Origin: Actinomycetota bacterium | Lineage (GTDB): Bacteria > Actinomycetota > Actinomycetes > Nanopelagicales > Nanopelagicaceae | Assembly: GCA_016870715.1 (NCBI GenBank) | Contig: VGAL01000012.1 | Coordinates: 1 to 32,897 of the forward strand | Length of the DNA: 32,897 nt | Direction: 5' to 3' | Shown here: in pieces, positions 25,734 through 31,164 of the stretch | Layout: the number at the start of each line of letters is the position of its first letter | Numbering within the stretch: position 1 is the first letter of the stretch | Translations under genes and position numbers: made by a program | The notes under the pieces: model-generated | Told to the model about the DNA's origin: nothing | Seen by the model: the letters and a program-made list of their open reading frames with translations, nothing else | Databases searched by the model: none

Positions 25734-26795
25734 TTACTTGCCCGTCACCACTTCGATAAGGGCCTGGATGTACCCGATGGCGTGCGCACGTCCACGGTGG
25801 CCGTATGCGCTATCACCGGTGAGGCTTGGTGTGTGGTCATCGAGGATAGACCCGGTGAAACCATGTTTATGGAGCGCCTTGATCACCTCGTACGCGGAGT
25901 AGTTGCCCTCGCCAAGGAAGCACTCTTGGAACTTAGGGAAGGTTCCTTGTACATCGCGCAAGTGGATGTAGGCGATCTTGTTTCGAGGAGCGAAGCGATT
26001 AACAGCATCCATTACGGAGTTTGCGCCATCCATCTCGGAGACTGTGCCGAGACAGAGTTCGAGTTTGAGGTTGGGGCTATCGACGATATTCATCGCGCGT
26101 TCGAGGTTATCGACGCTCGTGAGGATACGTGCGATGCCATGGAGTTCCTGTGCTGGTGGATCATCAGGGTGGAAGGAGATGATGACGTTGGACTCTTCGC
26201 AAGTTTTGATGATGCCCTTGATAAACCACTCGAAATTCGCCCACATCTGCTCATGAGAGAGAGTGTTAATCGGTAGCGGCACGAAGGAGCCGCGAGTGAA
26301 GGTGTCTTTAAGGTCGGGATTCTGCTCGTCGCGACGGGCGACCCAGATTTCACTGTCACGGGAGCGGTCTTCAACAATCGAGTGGTCATAGACCGAGACG
26401 TATGAATCTCCTCGTCCGTAGTGGCCCATGTCGGTGCGCCAGACAATCTGTGGCATCCAGTGCATGCCGAGGATGGGAACCTTTGCTTCGCCGAGAGATC
26501 GGATTGTGTATTTCATGTTCTCGAGTTGCTCTTCGCGACCTTCGACGCCGACCATAATCTTGTCGAAGAAGTGATTGGGTACATTTTCAATTGACTCGAC
26601 ATACAGGCCTAGGTCGCGTGCTGGTTTGAGAAACTCCATGATGTCCTGGGCTTCCCACCGCTTCGTTCCTTTTATCTTCGGCGTTTGGAACGAGACTCCA
26701 GGACATCCCAGTTGTCGAGCGAAATCGAGGTACTCGCGATCGTTATCTGGATGTTGACCTGCTGCTACGCGCATAGTCGTTGGTGCTGCTGTCAT
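25734..26795 (-). CDS. Mannonate dehydratase-like TIM-barrel protein (UxuA family)
   Basis: UxuA removes water from D-mannonate to give 2-keto-3-deoxygluconate in hexuronate breakdown. The 353-aa product has the family's C-terminal metal-site motifs: FHPDDPP (His209), ELCLGT (Cys248), IHLRDV (His278) and LDDHTP (Asp319/320), at spacings like those I recall for characterised enzymes. The N-terminal third is unlike classical UxuA, and no other uronate genes (uxaC, uxuB, kdgK) are in the window. The exact substrate is therefore uncertain and no gene symbol is given. AAGGGGAG lies before the ATG. It forms an operon with the M81 gene and follows the methyltransferase after 31 nt. Confidence 0.82.
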   Translation of the reverse strand: MTAAPTTMRVAAGQHPDNDREYLDFARQLGCPGVSFQTPKIKGTKRWEAQDIMEFLKPARDLGLYVESIENVPNHFFDKIMVGVEGREEQLENMKYTIRSLGEAKVPILGMHWMPQIVWRTDMGHYGRGDSYVSVYDHSIVEDRSRDSEIWVARRDEQNPDLKDTFTRGSFVPLPINTLSHEQMWANFEWFIKGIIKTCEESNVIISFHPDDPPAQELHGIARILTSVDNLERAMNIVDSPNLKLELCLGTVSEMDGANSVMDAVNRFAPRNKIAYIHLRDVQGTFPKFQECFLGEGNYSAYEVIKALHKHGFTGSILDDHTPSLTGDSAYGHRGRAHAIGYIQALIEVVTGK

Positions 26796-26826
26796 GTCGC
26801 TCCCCTTTAATTACTGATTAGGTCAC

Positions 26827-27516
26827 TTACTTTTTCTCGAAGACTGCAAGATAGGCCGGATGTAAAGGATAGATTTTCGTTACCCATGCTGGATAGTGGG
26901 GTAGGTAGCTGTCCCGCAGAGTTTTAAAGCCATTTGCTTCAAAGATCTTTCGAACCGTCCTGCCACTAGGCCTATATATATGTGTGGGATCTGAGTCGTA
27001 TAACTTGGAGTACTCCCACTTGGTTAAGGCGTTGGCAATGGTCGGCATATGGACCAAGACAATCGATCCTTTATGGCATGCCCCGGCAATAGATTGCACC
27101 CCAGCCTCAGGTTTTTCTAAGTGTTCAATGATGTTGATAGCTAACACCAAATCAAAAGTCTCATCGAACGGTATCGGTTGTTCCAAGTTACCCTGTATGA
27201 AATATCGAGTGGGCTTTCGCTTTGCCGCTACTTCAACAGCATGGTGGGCTATATCGACTCCTGCTAATTTCTCTGCCCCGTCAAAATAATCAAGGAGCCA
27301 TCCATACCCACATCCCACATCTAAAACTTTTGATTGACTTAATGCGACTTTGCCGTATTTCTTGTAAAGCTTTACTAGTAAGCCATCACGCAATTTATCG
27401 ATCTTTGTCTGCTGTGGCTCCCCTGCGTCATCTTGAGCGCTGTATAACTTTGCAAAGTATTCGAGATCAGCCTGAGCCTTCTCTTCATTTGAGGGACGAT
27501 GCGGTTCCTGTGACAA
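26827..27516 (-). CDS. Class I SAM-dependent methyltransferase
   Basis: This 229-aa protein has a Rossmann-type methyltransferase core. Motif I is VLDVGCGYGWLLDYF, the acidic end of strand 2 is AGVDIAHHAV, and motif IV is LVLAINIIEHLEKPE, with a C-terminal SGRTVRKIFEANGF strand typical of UbiE/Methyltransf_11-like small-molecule or sugar methyltransferases. The TTG at 27516 is chosen: AAGGGG lies just before it and a TAGACT -10 box at 27553-27548 lies upstream. The longer TTG start at 27579 is upstream of that box. The substrate is unknown. It is more AT-rich than the flanking housekeeping genes, which could mean transfer. It may be co-transcribed with the two genes downstream. Confidence 0.8.
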   Translation of the reverse strand: MSQEPHRPSNEEKAQADLEYFAKLYSAQDDAGEPQQTKIDKLRDGLLVKLYKKYGKVALSQSKVLDVGCGYGWLLDYFDGAEKLAGVDIAHHAVEVAAKRKPTRYFIQGNLEQPIPFDETFDLVLAINIIEHLEKPEAGVQSIAGACHKGSIVLVHMPTIANALTKWEYSKLYDSDPTHIYRPSGRTVRKIFEANGFKTLRDSYLPHYPAWVTKIYPLHPAYLAVFEKK

Positions 27517-27547
27517 CTTGCCCCCCTTACTTCTAAAACTTGGGTGA

Positions 27548-27553
27548 AGTCTA
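27548..27553 (-). promoter_or_regulatory. Candidate -10 box of the methyltransferase gene
   Basis: TAGACT on the minus strand lies about 31 nt before the proposed TTG start, which would give a leader of about 25 nt containing the ribosome binding site. No good -35 at 17 bp; a TTGCTA lies 20 bp upstream. Confidence 0.35.
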
Positions 27554-27610
27554 GGTCGCAGCGTGGTGAAAAATAGCAATTTGAGGTCGATGAGTTTTGA
27601 TTTATGCGTC

Positions 27611-28756
27611 TTAAGAGATGGCTGTTGCGGGATTCGTTTGGTCGATTCTCGTAATTTGATTGGACTCTATTAGTTGATAGTTGCCTGTCAAAGTCATCGC
27701 TGCAGCTCCTGTGATTCCAGCGCCATCAATTATGGAGAAGGAAAGGTCTCCGGCATTACTTCCAGTAGAAAAGGTTCCAACAGCCTCGAAGATGTATTCA
27801 TGAACTGACGCTCCTGAGCGATAAGAATAAGCCTCTGTAACTAGCACCGAATATTTGAGATCCGAAACATTTGTTGTAAACACTTCCATTCCAAAGTTTC
27901 TCGTTTTCTGTGCAGTCGCTATGGCTCCAAATTGCCGAATTGAGAAGAAATATTTCTTGTTCGCCTGAAAAGTCACTACGGATTGACTTGTAACTCCCGT
28001 TCCTCCAGAACTCGTATTCAAAGTAAGCCCCAACGTGTCTCCATGAATGACCCTTGTTAAGCCCGCCGGACCAACTTCACCTCGTGCACCTGCGGCGCCT
28101 GCAGTTCCGGGCTCACCTTGAATACCTTGCAAACCTCGCGGACCTGTCTCACCTTGAATACCTTGTGCACCTGCTGGGCCTGCTACACCTGCTGCTCCGG
28201 ACGTTCCCGCAGCACCTTGCGCTCCAACTGATCCGGCAGGACCAGCGGGGCCAGCAGGACCCGTTGCACCTGCAGGTCCAGTTGCACCTGCAGGCCCGGC
28301 GGGACCAGTTCCGCCCGATCCACCGCCCGATATTCCTGCGGGTCCGCGTTCACCATCTTTTCCGTTCGCGCCATCACGCCCATCTTTACCGTTGCTACCT
28401 TGTTTACCTGGTGCTCCTTGAGCACCTGCAACTCCTGCAGGTCCTATCAAACTTTTCGGAAGTGGCCACGCATTCTTTTTCTTTGGTCCATAAATATTCA
28501 TCGCAACAGTGTCAATATAAAAATCACCGTTAATACCGATCGATGCGCTCGGCGCACCTATGCCATTAAGCAAGGTATTTACAACTGAGGATGAATTGCT
28601 TCTCTTCGCACTCTTCACAGCAACGCTCTTTGCCGATTTAGCTTTTGTGGCCGCAAATGCGCTATTCGCATCAACCATTGCAACGCTAGACATCAAGAGA
28701 AGCAGGGGGAGTGCGCGCCCTACTGAGGTCGCGACAGGGGAAGGTGTACTGCTCAC
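27611..28756 (-). CDS. Secreted collagen-like (Gly-X-Y repeat) protein
   Basis: This 381-aa protein starts on GTG at 28756, chosen because GGAGG stands exactly 5 nt upstream; the upstream GTG and ATG candidates have no ribosome binding site. The N-terminus is a signal peptide (VGRALPLLLLMSSVAMV) with likely cleavage after NSAFA. Next come a Lys/Ser-rich linker and the NGDFYIDTVAMNIYGPKK motif that often precedes bacterial collagen repeats. About 40 Gly-X-Y triplets follow (roughly residues 105-232, interrupted once by GGGSGGTG), then a beta-rich C-terminal domain of about 145 residues. No LPXTG or membrane anchor is seen, so it is probably secreted or loosely wall-bound. Function is unknown; surface attachment is a guess. 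It is divergent from the repeat protein at 29056. Confidence 0.85.
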   Translation of the reverse strand: MSSTPSPVATSVGRALPLLLLMSSVAMVDANSAFAATKAKSAKSVAVKSAKRSNSSSVVNTLLNGIGAPSASIGINGDFYIDTVAMNIYGPKKKNAWPLPKSLIGPAGVAGAQGAPGKQGSNGKDGRDGANGKDGERGPAGISGGGSGGTGPAGPAGATGPAGATGPAGPAGPAGSVGAQGAAGTSGAAGVAGPAGAQGIQGETGPRGLQGIQGEPGTAGAAGARGEVGPAGLTRVIHGDTLGLTLNTSSGGTGVTSQSVVTFQANKKYFFSIRQFGAIATAQKTRNFGMEVFTTNVSDLKYSVLVTEAYSYRSGASVHEYIFEAVGTFSTGSNAGDLSFSIIDGAGITGAAAMTLTGNYQLIESNQITRIDQTNPATAIS

Positions 28757-28781
28757 GATGGCCTCCATGGCTGAGGTGAAA

Positions 28782-28808
28782 TGGGAAATCCCAGCCGTGA
28801 AACTGGGA
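28782..28808 (-). promoter_or_regulatory. Two mutually exclusive hairpins in the collagen-like gene leader
   Basis: On the minus strand TCCCAG (28808-28803) can pair with CTGGGA (28794-28789), or TGGGA (28793-28789) can pair with TCCCA (28786-28782). The two stems share the same GGGA segment, so only one can form. The region also holds an imperfect direct repeat (GTGAAATGGGAA and GTGAAACTGGGAA on plus). It ends 16 nt before the GGAGG ribosome binding site. A switch-like role is inferred. Confidence 0.35.
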
Positions 28809-28995
28809 ACCACCTGAGCATCGAGATAAGTGAAAACCGATTACTCTCCGCTGGCAACCGTCCGAAATCACCTGAAACCTGGACTTTAGCCACCTAACCC
28901 CCATAAAAATCTGAAATCCTGAGCCCCTGAACAGCCCAAATATTCACAAACGCCTCTAAGACTTCCTGGCTAATCTCCACAGAGAGTAGGAGCAA

Positions 28996-29029
28996 CCTTC
29001 GGGATATCAGAGGGGTGCGAGGCCCTGAT
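28996..29029 (+). promoter_or_regulatory. Structured 5' leader of the GPMGK-repeat protein gene
   Basis: A small CC-TTCG-GG tetraloop hairpin (28996-29003) is followed by a 7-bp stem with one bulge (ATCAG at 29006-29010 with CTGAT at 29025-29029, plus GG/CC inside). A TAATCT hexamer at 28971-28976 is a possible -10 box. The strong AGAAGGAG ribosome binding site and ATG come about 20 nt later. I do not recognise a known riboswitch class. Confidence 0.35.
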
Positions 29030-29055
29030 GAACGATGAAGAAGAAGGAGTACTGA

Positions 29056-29808
29056 ATGAAGACGAGCATCAAGCTCGCTGCAGTCACTGCAGTAGCAGCT
29101 CTAACCCTAGGTTCTGCATCTGGCGCACTTGCCGATGATCGCGGAAAGGGAATGGGCCCTGGCGGCCCCAAAGGCGGCATGCGTATGGATGGCCCACGAG
29201 ATGGTGGCGCAGGCGTCGCTGCAGTTCTCGCTGAGTTGGTCAAAGCAGGAACCATCACGCAGGCACAATCCGATGCAATTTCCAAGGCGCTCATCAATGC
29301 ACCTGCCGCCGCCAAAGCTGCTCGTGATGCAGAGAAAGCTGCTCATGAGAAATTGCTTGCTGACACCGTTGGACTTGCATGGGCCGATATCGAAACTCGC
29401 CTCAAAGCAGGCGAAACTCTCGCTGCAATCGCAGGAGCAAAGAAAGATGCACTCATTGCCGCCCTTGTAAAAGAAGCAACTGATCGCATCGATGCAGCAG
29501 TAGCTGCCGGTCGCATGACAGCTGAGCAGGCAGCAACTGAGAAGACAGGTCTTACCGAGAGAATCACAGCCCACGTTGCAAGCGTCCATAAGGCTCAAGG
29601 CCCAATGGGTAAAGGCCCAATGGGTAAAGGCCCAATGGGTAAAGGCCCAATGGGTAAAGGCCCAATGGGTAAAGGCCCAATGGGTAAAGTCGTTGCACCT
29701 AAAGCAGCAGCGACTCCCTCAGCAACCACCGGCACAACCAATGCAAAGAGCAACGGCAAAGTTGTTGTGAAGCAGGTCAAGACAAGCACTACCAAGAAAG
29801 TCTCATAA
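29056..29808 (+). CDS. Secreted protein with GPMGK tandem repeats
   Basis: This 250-aa protein has a clear signal peptide (LAAVTAVAALTLGSASGALA, cleavage about residue 26). The mature N-terminus is rich in Gly, Met and charged residues (GKGMGPGGPKGGMRMDG). Residues 55-175 are Ala-rich helices (VLAELVKAGTITQAQSDAIS; LKAGETLAAIAGAKKDAL; IDAAVAAGRMTAEQAA), resembling short helical repeats common in exported actinobacterial proteins. Then come six perfect GPMGK units (182-211) and a Ser/Thr/Lys-rich basic tail. AGAAGGAG precedes the ATG. No anchor is visible; the basic tail could bind wall polymers. I do not recognise a named family. Confidence 0.85.
   Translation: MKTSIKLAAVTAVAALTLGSASGALADDRGKGMGPGGPKGGMRMDGPRDGGAGVAAVLAELVKAGTITQAQSDAISKALINAPAAAKAARDAEKAAHEKLLADTVGLAWADIETRLKAGETLAAIAGAKKDALIAALVKEATDRIDAAVAAGRMTAEQAATEKTGLTERITAHVASVHKAQGPMGKGPMGKGPMGKGPMGKGPMGKGPMGKVVAPKAAATPSATTGTTNAKSNGKVVVKQVKTSTTKKVS
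29599..29688 (+). repeat. Six perfect 15-bp tandem repeats (minisatellite)
   Basis: The unit GGCCCAATGGGTAAA is repeated six times without a single mismatch inside the coding sequence of the secreted protein, giving GPMGK x6. As 15 is a multiple of three, gain or loss of units keeps the frame. Identical third-codon bases in all copies indicate recent expansion or ongoing homogenisation. Confidence 0.97.
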
Positions 29809-29834
29809 TAGGTAATAAGAAAGACCCCCGATGA

Positions 29835-29883
29835 AAGATGAGGCGCGCGTGGATAATAAAATCCACCGCGTCTTATCTTTTTT
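29835..29883 (+). terminator. Rho-independent terminator after the GPMGK-repeat gene
   Basis: A long interrupted stem runs from AAGAT (29835) to ATCTT (29879): inner GTGGAT/ATCCAC, then GCG/GCG-type pairs across a C-C mismatch, AG/CT, and the outer AAGAT/ATCTT, around an AATAAA loop. A T-run follows. It ends only 16 nt before the rpiB ATG, so it may also affect rpiB expression. Confidence 0.75.
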
Positions 29884-29899
29884 CTGAGAGTATCCCCCC

Positions 29900-30364
29900 A
29901 TGAAAATCCATATCGCCAGCGATCATGCCGGGTTCGCCTACAAAACCCTCATCATCAGCCACCTCCACCTCAGTGGCCACGAAGTCGTCGACCACGGACC
30001 ATTCGAGTATGAAGCCCTCGATGATTACCCAGTCTTCTGCCTAAGGGCAGCCGAAGCAGTGGGAGCCGAAGCCGGATCACTAGGTATCGTCCTCGGCGGT
30101 TCCGGAAATGGCGAACAAATCTCCGCCAACAAAGTCGCAGGAGTCCGCGCCGCCCTCGCGTGGAAGCCAGAGATCGCCAAGCTCGCCCGCCAACATAACA
30201 ACGCCAATGTCCTCTCGATCGGCGAGCGCATGCACTCAGAAAAAGAGGCGCTCGAAATTGTCGATGCCTTCCTTGCCACTGATTACTCGAACGAGGAACG
30301 GCACACCCGACGGATCGACATGATTAGCGAATATGAAGAGAGTAAGAAACTTCCTCCGCTTTAG
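29900..30364 (+). CDS. rpiB: Ribose-5-phosphate isomerase B
   Basis: RpiB interconverts ribose 5-phosphate and ribulose 5-phosphate in the pentose phosphate pathway. The 154-aa product starts MKIHIASDHAGFAYK and has the anion-binding loop GGSGNGEQISANK. It lacks the active-site cysteine of the E. coli enzyme. Glu72 in GEQIS matches the glutamate base I recall for the M. tuberculosis enzyme, so this is the actinobacterial type. HTRRIDMI near the end is also conserved. Only a weak GAGAG precedes the ATG, and a terminator hairpin ends 16 nt upstream; its promoter is not clear. It is convergent with trmB (13-bp gap). Confidence 0.96.
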   Translation: MKIHIASDHAGFAYKTLIISHLHLSGHEVVDHGPFEYEALDDYPVFCLRAAEAVGAEAGSLGIVLGGSGNGEQISANKVAGVRAALAWKPEIAKLARQHNNANVLSIGERMHSEKEALEIVDAFLATDYSNEERHTRRIDMISEYEESKKLPPL

Positions 30365-30377
30365 TCTCGAAAGAACC

Positions 30378-31079
30378 TCATCGTTTGTAGTAGAAAAAAT
30401 CCGTTACCTGGTGCTCTTTTGTTAGCCCTTGCTCTTCAAATCGAGTAAGCGGTCGATGGGTAGGGCGTTCCACTACTCCGCCAACAAGTTGTGGAACTTG
30501 TGCAAACTCTGCCTCTATCCATTTCGCATACGGCTGCCAATCTGTGGCGATATGTAGCAACCCGTTAAATACTAACTTCGTGGCGAGTAATGGGATGAAA
30601 TCTCCCTGGAGAAGTCTCCGTTTGTGATGGCGTAACTTCTGCCAAGGGTCAGGAAAGTAAATTCGAATCTCGTCGAAACTCTCATTCACAAATTTATTCT
30701 CGAGAATCTCCTTCACATCACCATGAACAATACGAATGTTCTGTAAGCCCATCTTTTCAATTCGCCAGAGCAGCGATCCCACCCCAGGCTTATGAACTTC
30801 AATGGCGATAATTGCAGTATCAGGTTCTGCCTGCGCCATCTCTGCTGTGGCCTCGCCCATCCCGCTACCGATCTCCAATACCCGTCGCGTGGCATTGGGA
30901 AATATCTTTCGCACCTCTATCGGGTCATGATGGGAGGCAGGAAGGAGAAAGCGCTCCCCCAATCGCTCGATCGCTCCCTCTTGGGCGGGTGTAATCCGAG
31001 CGCCACGCAACTTATAGGTGCGAATCGAATTGGGGCGCTCACCGCTTTCCCTGCTTTCCCTGTTTTCCCTGCTCTCCAT
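30378..31079 (-). CDS. trmB: tRNA (guanine-N7-)-methyltransferase
   Basis: TrmB methylates G46 in the tRNA variable loop, using SAM. The 233-aa product has SAM motif I VLEIGSGMGEATAEMA and IEVHKPGVGSLL. It also carries the family signature IYFPDPWQKLRHHKRRL and the C-terminal RPTHRPLTRFEEQGL. The first 12 residues (MESRENRESRES) come from four 9-bp DNA repeats and are not part of the conserved domain. The ATG at 31079 has no Shine-Dalgarno, so the exact start is uncertain, but no other in-frame start is evident before the conserved region. It is divergent from pepN. Confidence 0.95.
   Translation of the reverse strand: MESRENRESRESGERPNSIRTYKLRGARITPAQEGAIERLGERFLLPASHHDPIEVRKIFPNATRRVLEIGSGMGEATAEMAQAEPDTAIIAIEVHKPGVGSLLWRIEKMGLQNIRIVHGDVKEILENKFVNESFDEIRIYFPDPWQKLRHHKRRLLQGDFIPLLATKLVFNGLLHIATDWQPYAKWIEAEFAQVPQLVGGVVERPTHRPLTRFEEQGLTKEHQVTDFFYYKR
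31044..31079. repeat. Four 9-bp repeats at the start of trmB
   Basis: Four consecutive units resembling GCTTTCCCT (two perfect, two with one or two changes) span the first 12 codons of trmB on the minus strand, encoding an ESR/ENR repeat. The length is a multiple of three, so copy-number change keeps the frame. Confidence 0.8.
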
Positions 31080-31164
31080 AGGGCAAGGGTGCCACCAATG
31101 GGACAGATTTCTGGCCCTGGTGGTTGGATAGTGACCTCTTTCACCGCCTACAAGGAGTCATACA

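Noticed and set aside
28081-28460. Short repeats that might suggest a CRISPR array
   Set aside because: The repeats are Gly-X-Y codons without constant repeat/spacer structure, inside an open frame, and no cas genes are near.
28054-28533. 159-codon plus-strand frame rich in His/Leu opposite the collagen-like gene
   Set aside because: It is the antisense of the Gly-X-Y repeats; its composition follows from the repeat codons.
28814-28960. Possible riboswitch upstream of the collagen-like gene
   Set aside because: I looked for c-di-GMP, c-di-AMP and cobalamin-type conserved cores and did not find them.
29595-29795. Minus-strand frame with a PIGPL repeat
   Set aside because: This is the reverse reading of the GPMGK minisatellite; no start signal, and the plus-strand gene has a signal peptide and a strong ribosome binding site.
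24251-29810. Whole accessory region as an integrated mobile element at tRNA-Gly
   Set aside because: No integrase, transposase or repeated tRNA end is visible in the window, so there is no direct support.
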